Shown: positions 42,389 to 53,401 of the stretch, one piece after another
How positions within the stretch are numbered: the first letter of the stretch is position 1
Layout of the letters: the number at the start of each line of letters is the position of its first letter
NCBI RefSeq assembly: GCF_006351925.1
Contig: NZ_CP040924.1
Span: 366,501 to 430,500 of the forward strand
Direction of reading: 5' to 3'
Length of the DNA stretch: 64,000 bases
From: Clostridium thermarum
GTDB taxonomy: Bacteria > Bacillota > Clostridia > Clostridiales > Clostridiaceae
Program-made: the position numbers and the translations under genes
Notes under the pieces: model-generated
Databases searched by the model: none
The model's input: only the letters and a program-made list of their open reading frames with translations
Told to the model about the DNA's origin: nothing

Positions 42389-45300
42389 ATGACCGTGAAT
42401 AAGAAAATACTTTTTAATGATGGTTGGGAATTTGCAAAGAGTGGTCCTGAAGTTTCAGACAGCAGTTTGCTGAATTTTAACTCCGTGGATATTCCTCATG
42501 ATTGGCTTATTTACAACACCTTGGACCTCTATGAAAATAGCATAGGCTGGTACCGCAAAAGATTCACCTATGAGAGGAAAGAAGACCAGGTTCTCTTATA
42601 TTTTGATGGAGTATATATGGATTCTACCCTATATGTCAATGGAAAGTTTGTGGGGGAATGGAAGTATGGGTATTCCTCCTTTGAACATGATATAACCGAT
42701 GCACTAGTTAATGGGGAAAATGAAATCCTATTAAAAGTTGTACATCAGAGCCCTAACAGCAGGTGGTATTCCGGAGCCGGTATATACCGCAATGTATGGT
42801 TGAAGGAAAGAAGCAAGAACCATATTGTAACAGATGGTGTGTATATATGGACTAAGCAAAGAGATAGTGACTGGCAGGTAGAGGTAGAAACTGAATTAAA
42901 CCTCTGTGAAGATGCTCTGTTAGTTCATACCGTCATATATAAGGAGCAAATTGTTGCCACAGTTTCACAAAAGGTGGCTTCACCTAAAGATGTACACTGC
43001 AATAATAAGCAAACCTTAACGGTAAGGAATCCGCTGCTATGGAGTACAGAGGAACCTAACCTATATGAATTCGTAACCGAATTATACCTGCTTAAAGGAG
43101 ATGAAAATTCCAAGCAGAATATGGTGAAAATTGAGTCTATAACACAGAATCTAGGTTTCAGGGAGCTTATACTTGATCCAAATGAAGGCCTGGTTCTAAA
43201 CGGTAAGAAGATGAAATTAAACGGAGTCTGTGAACACCATGATTTAGGAGCACTAGGGGCTGCCTTTAACAAAACTGCTCTAAGAAGACGGTTTGAAATA
43301 CTGAAGGAAATGGGTGTTAATGCCATAAGAACAGCCCATAACATGCCTGCGCCGGAACTTATGGACTTAGCGGATGAAATGGGTATGCTGGTGGCATCCG
43401 AAGCCTTTGATATGTGGGAAAGATCAAAAACCACTTATGACTATGGAAGGTTCTTTAAAGAATGGGCCCAAAGGGATGTTAAGAGCTGGATAATGAGAGA
43501 CCGTAACCACCCAAGCCTCTTGCTTTGGAGTATAGGAAATGAAATTTATGATACTCACGCCGATGAAAGAGGACAGGAAATAACCAGAAGGCTTATAGGG
43601 TATGTCCGTCAATATGATCCAAAAGAAAATGCCAAGATAACCATAGGTTCAAACTATATGCCTTGGGAGAATGCCCAAAAATGCGCTGATATCGTTAAAG
43701 TTGCTGGCTATAATTACGCTGAAAAATACTATAACAAACACCATGAAGAGCATCCGGATTGGATTATCTACGGCAGTGAGACTTCTTCCATTGTGCAGAG
43801 CAGGGGTGTTTATCGCTTCCCATTTGAAAAATCTATCCTTGCGGATGATGACGAGCAGTGTTCTGCTCTTGGTAATAGTACCACCAGTTGGGGGGCAAAA
43901 TCTGCAGAAGCATGCATAATGGCAGAAAGGGATACCTATTTCTCCCTGGGCCAGTTTATATGGACGGGATTTGATTACATAGGTGAACCAACTCCCTACC
44001 ACACAAAGAATTCTTATTTTGGACAAATTGATACAGCTGCCTTTAAAAAGGATTCTTACTACATCTATCAGGCTGAATGGACGGATTATAAAACAAGGCC
44101 TATGGTGCATATTTTCCCTTATTGGGATTTTAATAAGGGGCAAATAATTGATGTGAGGGTTTGCTCTAATGCACCTAAAATTGAACTTCAATTAAATGGC
44201 ACTAGTGTGGGTACCTTTGACATTGATCATGAAAAGGGTACTCAGCTGGTTGGCTGGTGGAAAATTCCCTATGAAGAAGGTGAATTAAAAGCCATAGCCT
44301 ATGATGAGACAGGTAAAGTTATTGCTGCAGATGTTAAAAGGTCCTTCAAAGATGGAAAGAAGATTAGTTTAAAGCCTGATAAAGAAAAGCTCATTTCCAA
44401 TGGTACAGATTTGATTTTTGCAGAAATAAATGTGGAAGATGAGTTTGGCAATATAGTAGAGAATGCTAACAATCGAGTAAAGATTCAAGTTTCCGGAGAG
44501 GGACGACTCCTTGGACTTGATAATGGTGACAGCACAGATTATGACCAATATAAGGGTTTAAGCAGAAGATTATTCAATGGTAAGTTAATGGCCATAATAG
44601 GAGCGACCTTAAAGCCCGGAAAGATCCAGCTTGAAGTAACCTCTGAGGACTTAGAGGGTGCAGCTATGACCTTTGAAGCTCTTCCACCAATAGATACTAA
44701 CCTGGAGGGCATATCCGCAAGCGCAAGAAATCAGGACTTACCTTGTGTTATGGGAAGCAGTGATGAAATTCCCGTAAGAAAAATAGAACTTATCAGCGAG
44801 TGCGGACAAGAGTTTAGTGAAACAATAGGAGAAATAACCGTTAAGGCTAAACTATATCCGGAAAATACTTCTTATAAGGAAGTTGAGTGGAGCGTTGTGA
44901 ATGATGCCGGAATCCCTTCCAACAATGCAAAAGTAGAGGCCTATGGTCACAGTGCCAAGGTGACGGCTTTTGGGGATGGAGAATTCAGACTTCGCTGTAC
45001 AAGTAAGAATGGTACTGACAAGACAAAACTCATATCTCAACTTGAGTTTAAATCAGTTGGTCTGGGCACCGCTTATAAGGACCCTTACGGCTTTATATCT
45101 GCAGGACTTTATGATTACAGCAAAGGTGAAGTGACAAACGGAAATGAAAGAGGAGTAGCAACAAGCAGGGACGGTGAAACTCAAGTAGGATTTTCCGGAA
45201 TAGACTTTGGGACCTATGGCTCAGATCTTATAACAATTCCTATCTTTGCCCTAAGCAGTGAAGAGTATCCTATACAGATTTGGGAAGGATGGCCTGGAGA

Positions 45301-45844
45301 AGAGGGAAGTGAATTACTGGCCGATGTAATCTATCAAAAGGAGTCCAAGTGGAATGTGTATCAGGAAGAAACTTATAAGTTGTCAAAACGACTTAAAGGA
45401 ATTACATCTCTTTGCTTTGTACTGAATAAGAAGGTGCACATTAAGGGTTTCTACTTTGAGAAGAAGAATAGGGCCTTTGAGGTTAACTATGCTGCAGATT
45501 CAGATCATATCTATGGTGATACCTTTACCGTACGAGAAAATAATGTTGAAGGTATCGGAAACAATGTGTCACTTGAATTTGAAGGCATGGATTTTACTGA
45601 TAAGGGTACCGGTAGAATTGTAATTTGCGGAAGATCATCTATTGACAAAAATACAATTCACATTAAATTCAGTGGGGCAGAAGGTGAAAGCAATCAACTG
45701 GTAGAATTTATACAGTCAGAGGGATACGAAGAGAGAGTATATGAGCTTGACAAGATAACCGGATTACAAAAGGTTACCTTCGTATTCCTGCCAGGAAGTA
45801 ATTTTGATTTTAGCTGGTTCCGTTTTGAGGAATATACAGAGAAA
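42389..45844 (+). CDS. GH2 glycoside hydrolase (beta-galactosidase-like) with C-terminal carbohydrate-binding region
   Basis: A 1,152-aa cytoplasmic GH2 enzyme ending at the TAG at 45845-45847. The start is ATG 42389 behind AAAGGCGG. The N-terminal jelly-roll (WEFAKSG, FDGVYMDSTLYVNGKFVGEWKYGYSSF), an Ig-like domain and the TIM barrel follow the usual GH2 order. The acid/base is Glu385 (SIGNEIYD) and the nucleophile Glu464 (YGSETSS). Beyond about 600 there are DUF4982/Big-type modules and, from about 880, two jelly-roll modules resembling CBM6 (STSR-type and GFYFEKKNRAFE). GH2 members cleave beta-galactosides, glucuronides or mannosides, so the substrate is open; the locus suggests a xylan or pectin side chain. 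It has no secretion signal despite the binding modules. Confidence 0.9.
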
Positions 45845-45875
45845 TAGTATTTTGTTTTTATGAAGGGTGAGTTAA

Positions 45876-47444
45876 ATGAATTATTTCAATAATAATAACA
45901 ATTATTTTAAAAATCCGATCTTACCGGGATTTTATCCTGATCCATCTATCTGCAGAGTTGGAGAAGACTATTACTTGGTTACCTCCAGCTTTGCCTACTA
46001 TCCAGGAGTACCAATATTCCACAGTAAGGATTTAGTTCACTGGGAGCAGATAGGCCATGTGCTTGATAGGCCTTCGCAGTTGGATATAGAGAAGGTTGAA
46101 CAGTCCAGGGGTATATTTGCACCAACCATACGCTATTATAATGGCACCTTTTATATGATAACCACTAATGTATCAACCGGTGGTAACTTCATCGTGACGG
46201 CAAAGGATCCTGCAGGGCCATGGTCTGATCCCTATTGGCTGGATGCTCCCGGTATAGACCCTTCATTGTTTTTCGATGAGGATGGAAGAGCGTATTATGT
46301 AGGCACAAGACCAGCTCCTGAAGGAGAGAAATACTATGGCAATTGGGAGATTTGGCTTCAGGAGTTAGACTTAAACACCATGAAACTTGTGGGAGAAACC
46401 TATTCTCTTTGGCGGGGATCCATGAGGGATGTTGATTGGCCTGAAGGACCACATATTTATAAAATAAATGGCTTATATTATCTTATGATATCTGAGGCAG
46501 GAACCGGCCATGAGCATGCCATCACTATTGCAAGAAGTGAAAATATACTCGGTCCCTACCAAGGGTATAAGGGTAATCCAATTTTAACCCATAGACATTT
46601 GGGAAGGAATTATCCAATAGTCAATGTTGGGCATGGCGACTTAGTGGAAACTCAGAACGGTGAATGGTGGATGGTACTTCTTGCCTCCAGGCCTTATGGA
46701 GGATATTATAGAAATCTGGGAAGAGAAACCTTCCTTGTGCCGGTTACCTGGGAAAATGGATGGCCACTGGTAAGCCCGGGAACAGGAAAAGTTGAGGACA
46801 CATATCCGGTACCAAATCTACCTCAGAAAATCTATGGAGCAAAGGCTAATTGTGACAACTTTGAAGGTAAGAAGCTGGGCCTTGTATGGAACACCATACA
46901 GACGCCAAAGGTGGAATTCTACAGCTTAACACAGAAACCGGGATATTTAAGTCTTAAGCTTTCGCCATATCCCATAACCGGACTGGAAGCTCCAAGCTTT
47001 GTAGGAAGAAGACAGCAGCATATAAACTTTGCAGCTTTCACAGCCATGGAATTTGAACCCCAAAGTGAAGGTGAAGAGGCTGGTTTAGTTCTGTATCAGA
47101 ACCGCAGATTTAACTTCAGATTTACTTATATCCTTAATAATGGGAAGAAACTTGTTAAATTGGTGAAGTGCAGTAATGGTCTGGAAGAGACCCTTGCAGA
47201 AAAAGAACCATCTTCGGCAAAACTATACTTAAAAATAGAGGCTAATGGTCAGGCATATAGCTTTTCCTTCGGAGAAACCTGTGACGACTATACAGTGCTG
47301 GCAGATAGTGTTGACGGAAGAATCCTAAGCACAGATGTTGCAGGTGGCTTTGTTGGCGCATACATAGGCTTATATGCTTGTAGTAACGGAAAAGACAGTG
47401 AAAACTACGCCTGCTTTGACTGGTTTGAATATCACGAACTATAG
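45876..47444 (+). CDS. GH43 beta-xylosidase with C-terminal beta-sandwich
   Basis: A 522-aa two-domain enzyme. The propeller begins NPILPGFYPDPS with base Asp22; Asp128 (GIDPSLFF) is the pKa modulator and Glu190 (DWPEGPHIY) the acid. The C-terminal 200 residues form the GH43_C2 concanavalin-like domain that shapes the active site of xylosidases such as those of the XynB3/SXA type. Family members release xylose (and often arabinose) from short oligomers. No signal peptide. AAGGGTGAG precedes the ATG, 28 nt after the GH2 stop, so the two are probably one transcript. Confidence 0.94.
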   Translation: MNYFNNNNNYFKNPILPGFYPDPSICRVGEDYYLVTSSFAYYPGVPIFHSKDLVHWEQIGHVLDRPSQLDIEKVEQSRGIFAPTIRYYNGTFYMITTNVSTGGNFIVTAKDPAGPWSDPYWLDAPGIDPSLFFDEDGRAYYVGTRPAPEGEKYYGNWEIWLQELDLNTMKLVGETYSLWRGSMRDVDWPEGPHIYKINGLYYLMISEAGTGHEHAITIARSENILGPYQGYKGNPILTHRHLGRNYPIVNVGHGDLVETQNGEWWMVLLASRPYGGYYRNLGRETFLVPVTWENGWPLVSPGTGKVEDTYPVPNLPQKIYGAKANCDNFEGKKLGLVWNTIQTPKVEFYSLTQKPGYLSLKLSPYPITGLEAPSFVGRRQQHINFAAFTAMEFEPQSEGEEAGLVLYQNRRFNFRFTYILNNGKKLVKLVKCSNGLEETLAEKEPSSAKLYLKIEANGQAYSFSFGETCDDYTVLADSVDGRILSTDVAGGFVGAYIGLYACSNGKDSENYACFDWFEYHEL

Positions 47445-47489
47445 AAGCTTTATTCATAGGAGAATAAAGTTTAAATAGATGTAATAAGG

Positions 47490-47512
47490 CAGGGCTTTTG
47501 CCCTGTTTTTCA
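47490..47512 (+). terminator. Rho-independent terminator after GH43
   Basis: CAGGGC (47490-47495), TTTT, GCCCTG (47500-47505) and TTTTT. A second upstream stem CTTTATTC/GAATAAAG flanks it. Confidence 0.9.
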
Positions 47513-47586
47513 TTAAAAAACTGCAAATAATTTAGAAGATACCATGTGGCCTATATAAATTATTAAAAGATGAGGAGGCAGAAATT

Positions 47587-48234
47587 ATGAAGAAGTTGAA
47601 AATTTTAAATGCAATTTGTGAATGTGGTGTAGTTGCCGTGGTAAGGGCCAATTCAAAGGAAGAGGCAGTTGATATTTCACAGGCATGTATAGAAGGTGGC
47701 ATAAAGGCCATAGAAGTTACTTATACAGTGCCAGGGGCCTCAGAAGTAATTAAGATTCTGAAAGAAACCTTTAAGGATAAGCTGTATGTAGGTGCAGGAA
47801 CAGTGCTGGACTCAGAAACTGCAAGGGCTGCAATACTTGCAGGTGCAGAATATGTTGTCAGTCCTGGCTTTGACGAAGCAACTGCTAAGCTTTGCAACAG
47901 ATATCAAGTGCCCTACCTTGCAGGATGTATGACTATAACAGAAATAATCAAAGCCATGGAGGCCGGTGTTGATATTGTAAAGCTATTCCCAGGCAGTGCA
48001 TTTGGCCCTTCCTTTATTAAGGCTGTTAAGGGTCCACTGCCTCAGGCTAATATTATGCCTACCGGAGGAGTAAGCTTGGACAATATCCATGAGTGGGTAA
48101 AGGCAGGCGCTGTGGCTATAGGAATAGGTGGAGACCTGATGAAGGGATATAAGGAATTTGGTACAGCAAAGATTATGGAAAATGCAAAGAAATTTGTTGA
48201 TAAAGTAAGAGAGGCAAGGGAGGGAGTTAAATGA
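47587..48234 (+). CDS. eda: 2-Dehydro-3-deoxy-6-phosphogluconate aldolase (KDPG/KHG aldolase)
   Basis: Eda splits 2-keto-3-deoxy-6-phosphogluconate into pyruvate and glyceraldehyde 3-phosphate, the last step of the glucuronate branch. The 215-aa single TIM barrel shows catalytic Glu in EVTYTVPGA and the Schiff-base Lys in VKLFPGS, with GAGTVLDSETA and MPTGGVSLDN at the phosphate site. GAGGAGG gives the ribosome site. Its stop overlaps the uxaC start by 4 nt (ATGA), a sign of translational coupling. The substrate kinase (KdgK) is not in this window. Confidence 0.95.
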   Translation: MKKLKILNAICECGVVAVVRANSKEEAVDISQACIEGGIKAIEVTYTVPGASEVIKILKETFKDKLYVGAGTVLDSETARAAILAGAEYVVSPGFDEATAKLCNRYQVPYLAGCMTITEIIKAMEAGVDIVKLFPGSAFGPSFIKAVKGPLPQANIMPTGGVSLDNIHEWVKAGAVAIGIGGDLMKGYKEFGTAKIMENAKKFVDKVREAREGVK

Positions 48235-49631
48235 AAAAGTTTATGGATGAAAAATTCTTGTTATCCACTGAAACTGCAGTAAGTTTGTATGAAAACCATG
48301 CAAAGATTCTGCCCATTATAGATTACCACTGCCACTTAAGTCCACAGGAAATCTGTGAGAATAAGCAGTTTAAGAATATAACAGAAGCCTGGCTGTATGG
48401 AGACCACTACAAGTGGAGGGCCATGAGAGCTTACGGAATAGAGGAGAAATATATAACCGGAGATGGGGATGATTATGAAAAGTTCATGGCCTGGGCAAAG
48501 GTTATCCCAATGACTATAGGAAATCCACTGTATCACTGGACCCACCTGGAGCTTCAAAGATTTTTCGGAATCGAAGAACCTCTCAATGAGAAAACTGCAC
48601 CTGCTATATGGGAGAAGGTAAATGCCCTGCTGGCTAAAGAAGAATATAGGGCAAAGGGCTTGATTAAAAAGTCCAAGGTAGAAGTTATATGTACAACGGA
48701 TGACCCTGTTGATTCTTTGGAATATCATATTGCCCTTAAGGAAGATGTGGACTTTCCGGCAAAGGTTCTGCCTACCTTTAGACCTGATAGGGCAGTGGAT
48801 ATTAGAAAGAGTGATTTTCTAGAGTGGATAGGACTGTTGGAAAATGCATGGGGCAAAAAAATTGAAAAGTACGACGACCTTCTTGAGGCGCTAAAACACA
48901 GGGCCCTATTATTTAATTCCGTAGGCTGTAGGATATCCGATCATGGACTGGATTATTTCCCTTATATAGAAACTACAAAGGAAGAAGCTTCAAGCATCTT
49001 TGATAAGGTTATGAAAGGGGAAGAAATTTCTGCGGAGGAAGAAGAAAAGTATAAGACCTACACCTTGATATTCTTGGGAGAGGTATATGCTGACCTTGGT
49101 TGGGCAATGCAGCTTCATATCAATGTAATCAGGAACAGCAATACAAGAATGTTCAGAAAGATTGGAGCTAACACGGGATATGATGTTATCAATGACAGTA
49201 AGCTTGCCCATAAGCTTATTGGCTTCCTAGACAGCTTAGAGATGAATAATAAGCTGCCAAAGACTATACTGTACACACTGAATCCCGTTGATAACTATGT
49301 TCTGGCTACCATAATGGGAGCTTTCCAGGGAGAAGGCATCAAGGGCAAGGTTCAGTTTGGAGCCGCATGGTGGTTCCTCGATAATAAAGAAGGAATGATA
49401 GAGCAGATGAAAACTCTGTCCAGCGTAGGCTTATTAAGCTGCTTTGTGGGCATGCTTACAGACTCCAGAAGCTTCCTTTCATACACAAGACATGAATACT
49501 TCAGAAGGATCCTATGCAACCTCATTGGAGAATGGGTTGAGAGTGGCGAAGTGCCTGATGATATGGAACTTGTCGGGAAGATAGTTGAGGACATAAGTTA
49601 TTATAATGCAAAAGAATACTTTGGATTCTAA
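48231..49631 (+). CDS. uxaC: Glucuronate isomerase UxaC
   Basis: UxaC converts D-glucuronate to D-fructuronate (and galacturonate to tagaturonate). The 466-aa length is normal. The metal-binding DYHCHLSPQEI motif is at about residues 29-39, with TTDDPVDSLEYH and the C-terminal SYTRHEYFRRILCNLIGEWVE segment typical of the family. It is coupled to eda by an ATGA overlap with GGAG 6-9 nt before the start. It stands first in the catabolic route after GH67 liberates the uronate. Cytoplasmic. Confidence 0.97.
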   Translation: MKKFMDEKFLLSTETAVSLYENHAKILPIIDYHCHLSPQEICENKQFKNITEAWLYGDHYKWRAMRAYGIEEKYITGDGDDYEKFMAWAKVIPMTIGNPLYHWTHLELQRFFGIEEPLNEKTAPAIWEKVNALLAKEEYRAKGLIKKSKVEVICTTDDPVDSLEYHIALKEDVDFPAKVLPTFRPDRAVDIRKSDFLEWIGLLENAWGKKIEKYDDLLEALKHRALLFNSVGCRISDHGLDYFPYIETTKEEASSIFDKVMKGEEISAEEEEKYKTYTLIFLGEVYADLGWAMQLHINVIRNSNTRMFRKIGANTGYDVINDSKLAHKLIGFLDSLEMNNKLPKTILYTLNPVDNYVLATIMGAFQGEGIKGKVQFGAAWWFLDNKEGMIEQMKTLSSVGLLSCFVGMLTDSRSFLSYTRHEYFRRILCNLIGEWVESGEVPDDMELVGKIVEDISYYNAKEYFGF

Positions 49632-49688
49632 AATATCAAAGGTATTATTAAGAATCTTTGCTACAGAAAAATACTGATAGAAGGGAAG

Positions 49689-51743
49689 ATGGTAGAGATG
49701 GACAATAAATCTTTTTATGCACATCACAGCGCCTTTGGAGCATTTTCAAGCTTTATGCTGGGTAAGATTGGTGCAGGTGGAGGCTTTGTATTAAGTGACG
49801 TTAGGCCGCCGGAAAATAACGTTTATATTGGGTATAAGCAGGAAGGAAATATAAGACTCTTGCCTTTCTGTACAATCAATAATAAAAGTGCTGAGCAGGA
49901 ATTCACAGGAGAAATTGCTAACACAAAAAAGGCCGGGAAAGTATCCTTATTTAAGGAAGATGAAATAAGCAGGGAAATGGGATGGGCCTCAGATACATGG
50001 ACCGCCGGAAATTTTAAATTCTCTGTTTTAACTCCCTTTGGGAATGTGAAAGATCCTGCTGCTATGACTGAAGAGGAAAAGAAACTGGCTTTTGCTCCGG
50101 TTATTTTTGCCCAATTAACCCTTGATAACAGCAGTAACAATACTGACGCAGAAATGATATTTGGCATAGAAGGACCAAAAAGAAGACTATCAATAACCAC
50201 AGAGGGAAAATACCTTGGTGCTGCCTGTGAAAGAAGGTATGGCTTTGCTGCGGAAGCCTGCGAAGGTATAAAAGAGTTTTCAAGGCTTGATATATTAACT
50301 TCATGGGCAAATGACAATTACCAGAATCATGATCTTGGCAGAGCTCCATCTTTGATATTCAAGGTTCCCGCAGGAGAAGTAAGAACTTATACTATCGCTC
50401 TGGCAACTTATCAGGATGCAGCTATAACCACAGGAATTGATACAAAGTTCTACTATACAGGCTTATTTAGTTCTCTGGAAAGTGTACTGGACTTCGGAAT
50501 TAAAAATTCTCAGTACTATTTAGCCATAGCTGCAGAAAGGGACAAAGAGCTTAAAGAAACTAAGCTAAATGAACATAGACAATTCCTTATAGCTCATGCC
50601 ACACACAGCTATCATGCCAGCAGCCAGCTGATGAAAAAAGAGGATGGATCTCCTCTTTGGGTTGTAAATGAAGGTGAATATTTAATGATGAACACCTTTG
50701 ACTTGACGGTGGATCACGTGTTCTTTGAAATGAAGTTCCATCCATGGACCATTAAAAACGCCCTAGACTTATTCGTTGAGCGCTACAGTTACTATGATCA
50801 GATAGGACTAGCCTTTACTCATGACATGGGAGTGGCAAATGGATTTACAGCAAAGGGATACTCCTCTTATGAACTTCCAAACTTAGATGGGTGCTTCAGC
50901 TATATGACCCATGAAGAACTATTAAACTGGATCCTTACCGGTGCAGTATATGGGTTAAATACCAAGGACAGAGAATGGGTAGATAAGAATATTAAGATCT
51001 TTGCTGAGTGCTTTGAATCCTTAGCTGCTAGAGACAAGAACAATGACGGAATAATGGATGTAGACAGCTCAAGATGCTATGGCGGTGCTGAAATAACTAC
51101 TTATGACAGCCTTGATGTGAGTCTTGGACAGGCAAGAAACAATCTGTATCTTGGGGTAAAGACCTGGGCTGCCTATGTGCTCTTACAGAGAATATTTAAG
51201 GATTATGACTTAAAGGAGTTAGCAGTAAGAGCTGAAACAAAGGCAAAGGCAGCAGCAGATACCCTTGTGAGCAAGTATGATGAAAAGGAACAGTATATTC
51301 CTGCAGTATTTGAAAAAGGAAATACCTCAAGGATAATACCTGCGGTAGAGGCTCTTATATATCCATACATCATTGGGGATACAACATCAGTCAGTGAAGA
51401 GGGGCCTTACGGAGAAATGATAAAAGTTCTTAAGAAACACATCATAACAGTAATAAAACCGGGAATTTGCATTGATGAAACTTCAGGCGGCTGGAAGCTA
51501 TCTTCAACAAGTAAAAATACTTGGAACAGTAAGATATTCCTATGCCAGTATGTAATAAAGGAAATACTTCACCTTGACTTTGAAGGTGAAGAGGAATGGG
51601 ACAGAGTCCATGCCAAGTGGCAGCAGGTAAGCTGCAGCATAGACGGAGCCACGGACCAGGTAAACAGTGATACCGGAACTCCAAGAGGCAGCAGGCTGTA
51701 TCCCAGACTGGTTACAAATATCCTGTGGATGGGAAACAATTGA
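49689..51743 (+). CDS. Beta-xylosidase, GH52
   Basis: GH52 is a small, rare family of retaining beta-xylosidases, best known from Geobacillus and other Gram-positive xylan users. The N-terminus FYAHHSAFGAFSSFMLGKIGAGGGF is a hallmark. The nucleophile region VVNEGEYLMMNTFDLTVDH (Glu328/Glu330) and the acid/base segment TTYDSLDVSLGQARNN (Asp473/Asp476) are both present. Length of 684 aa fits. Start is ATG 49689 (spacing from AAGGG only 3 nt) or ATG 49698 three codons on. Intracellular. 57 nt after uxaC, same strand. The TGA stop is the stop triplet of an AATTGAT heptad. Confidence 0.93.
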   Translation: MVEMDNKSFYAHHSAFGAFSSFMLGKIGAGGGFVLSDVRPPENNVYIGYKQEGNIRLLPFCTINNKSAEQEFTGEIANTKKAGKVSLFKEDEISREMGWASDTWTAGNFKFSVLTPFGNVKDPAAMTEEEKKLAFAPVIFAQLTLDNSSNNTDAEMIFGIEGPKRRLSITTEGKYLGAACERRYGFAAEACEGIKEFSRLDILTSWANDNYQNHDLGRAPSLIFKVPAGEVRTYTIALATYQDAAITTGIDTKFYYTGLFSSLESVLDFGIKNSQYYLAIAAERDKELKETKLNEHRQFLIAHATHSYHASSQLMKKEDGSPLWVVNEGEYLMMNTFDLTVDHVFFEMKFHPWTIKNALDLFVERYSYYDQIGLAFTHDMGVANGFTAKGYSSYELPNLDGCFSYMTHEELLNWILTGAVYGLNTKDREWVDKNIKIFAECFESLAARDKNNDGIMDVDSSRCYGGAEITTYDSLDVSLGQARNNLYLGVKTWAAYVLLQRIFKDYDLKELAVRAETKAKAAADTLVSKYDEKEQYIPAVFEKGNTSRIIPAVEALIYPYIIGDTTSVSEEGPYGEMIKVLKKHIITVIKPGICIDETSGGWKLSSTSKNTWNSKIFLCQYVIKEILHLDFEGEEEWDRVHAKWQQVSCSIDGATDQVNSDTGTPRGSRLYPRLVTNILWMGNN

Positions 51744-51767
51744 TAATTGACAATGGACAATTAAAGA
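51738..51767. repeat. Heptad array without core (AATTGAC type)
   Basis: AATTGAT, AATTGAC, AATGGAC and AATTAAA stand in tandem between the GH52 and GH39 genes. The first TGA is the GH52 stop codon. No hairpin core is present; this may be one arm left after loss of the core. Confidence 0.7.
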
Positions 51768-51782
51768 AAGGTGGAATATAAA

Positions 51783-53288
51783 ATGGCGTTTATTAAAGTG
51801 GACAAAGATTCCCACGGTGCAGTGTTTCCTTCTAATTGGAATTATTGCGTGGGAACAGGAAGATTGGGGCTGGCTCTTCAAAAAGAGTATTTAGATGCCC
51901 TTGCCCTGGTAAAGAAAAGTATAGATTTCAAATATATAAGAGGACATGGATTGCTTTGTGATGACGTGGGCATTTACCGGGAGGACATAGTAGATGGTGA
52001 GATTAGACCCTTCTATAACTTCACATATATAGACAGAATATTTGACTCTTTTTTGGAACTGGGAATAAAGCCCTTTGTTGAAGTTGGATTTATGCCAAAG
52101 AGACTGGCTTCAGGACCGGACACCGTATTTTATTGGGAAGGAAATATAACTCCTCCGAAGGATTACGATAAGTGGGCTAATCTTGTGAAGGCTGTTGTTA
52201 AACATTTTATAGACAGGTATGGCCTGGAGGAAGTTTTACAGTGGCCTTTTGAAATTTGGAATGAGCCAAATCTGACTAACTTCTGGAAGGATGCAAATAA
52301 AGAAGAATATTTTAAACTTTACAAGGTTACAGCTACAGCTATTAAGGAAGTTAACAAGGATTTGAAGGTTGGAGGACCGGCTATATGCGGAGGGGCAGAT
52401 CACTGGATCAAGGATTTTCTGGAATTCTGCCATAGAGAAAATGTACCGGTGGATTTTGTTTCACGACATGCCTATACCACTAAAGAGGCTCAAAGAACTC
52501 CACACTTAGTATATCAGGATACAAATCCTATAACCTACATGTTGGATGAGTTTAAAACTGTAAGAGGAATGATCAAAGAATCACCATTTCCGGATCTTCC
52601 TTTCCATATTACCGAATATAACAGTTCCTATCATCCTCAAAATCCGGTGCATGATACTCCTTTTAATGCGGCCTATCTTGCCAGGATTTTAAGCGAAGGT
52701 TCCGACTATGTAGATTCCTTCTCATATTGGACCTTTAGCGATGTGTTTGAAGAAACAGATGTACCAAGATCTCAATTCCACGGCGGATTTGGACTGATGG
52801 CTTTAAATAACATTCCAAAGCCTGCTTTCCACATGTTCTCATTCTTCAGTGCTATGGGAGAGGAACGTCTATACAGGGATGAACATCTCTTAGTTACAAG
52901 GAGAAAAGATGGGTCCATAGCATTGGTAGCTTGGAATGAGTCAATGGAAAAGGGAGAGGGTTTTGAAAGGGAATACGAGCTTGAGCTTCCTATAGATTCT
53001 AAGGATGTATTTATAAAACAGCAGCTCATAGATGAAAATAACGGCAACCCATGGGGAACCTGGAAGCAGATGGGCAGACCAAGATTCCCAAGCAAAGCAG
53101 ACGTAGAAACCTTAAGACAGGCAGCCCAGCCAAAATTGATTACCTCAAGAGCAGCTTCAGAAGATGGCTATGTTAAACTTAAATTTACACTGACCAAAAA
53201 TGCCGTAACTCTAATAGAATTAACTGGCATTGTTGATGAAACAGACACCTATTTGGGATTAGACGACAGCAGAATTACTAGCTACTAA
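51783..53288 (+). CDS. Beta-xylosidase, GH39
   Basis: A 501-aa retaining xylosidase of family GH39. The start is ATG 51783 behind AAAGGTGG; an in-frame GTG at 51771 overlaps this ribosome site. The TIM barrel contains acid/base Glu161 in EIWNEPNL and nucleophile Glu278 in HITEYNSSY, the two family signatures; a C-terminal beta-sandwich follows. GH39 xylosidases act on xylo-oligosaccharides, so with GH43 and GH52 this is the third xylosidase family within 8 kb. No signal peptide. It follows GH52 by 39 nt and a short hairpin follows it. Confidence 0.95.
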   Translation: MAFIKVDKDSHGAVFPSNWNYCVGTGRLGLALQKEYLDALALVKKSIDFKYIRGHGLLCDDVGIYREDIVDGEIRPFYNFTYIDRIFDSFLELGIKPFVEVGFMPKRLASGPDTVFYWEGNITPPKDYDKWANLVKAVVKHFIDRYGLEEVLQWPFEIWNEPNLTNFWKDANKEEYFKLYKVTATAIKEVNKDLKVGGPAICGGADHWIKDFLEFCHRENVPVDFVSRHAYTTKEAQRTPHLVYQDTNPITYMLDEFKTVRGMIKESPFPDLPFHITEYNSSYHPQNPVHDTPFNAAYLARILSEGSDYVDSFSYWTFSDVFEETDVPRSQFHGGFGLMALNNIPKPAFHMFSFFSAMGEERLYRDEHLLVTRRKDGSIALVAWNESMEKGEGFEREYELELPIDSKDVFIKQQLIDENNGNPWGTWKQMGRPRFPSKADVETLRQAAQPKLITSRAASEDGYVKLKFTLTKNAVTLIELTGIVDETDTYLGLDDSRITSY

Positions 53289-53310
53289 TAAAGTGCTACA
53301 CACTTTATTT
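53288..53310 (+). terminator. Short terminator-like hairpin after GH39
   Basis: ATAAAGTG (53288-53295), CTACA, CACTTTAT (53301-53308) and TTC. It overlaps the stop codon of GH39. Confidence 0.6.
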
Positions 53311-53311
53311 C

Positions 53312-53372
53312 AAAGAATAATGAGTAATGATGGATGAAATTCAGCGGAACTGAATTTCTAATAAATTTTATT
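53312..53372. repeat. Class-A stop-heptad repeat, P1 half
   Basis: AATAATGAGTAATGATGG is followed by GAAATTCAGC (53336-53345), GGA, ACTGAATTTC (53349-53358) and CTAATAAATTTTATT. The P2 hairpin and the right arm are absent; the 3' end is 30 nt from the next gene. Confidence 0.78.
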
Positions 53373-53401
53373 AAAAAATAGTGAGAAGTTGGTGATTTAT
53401 T

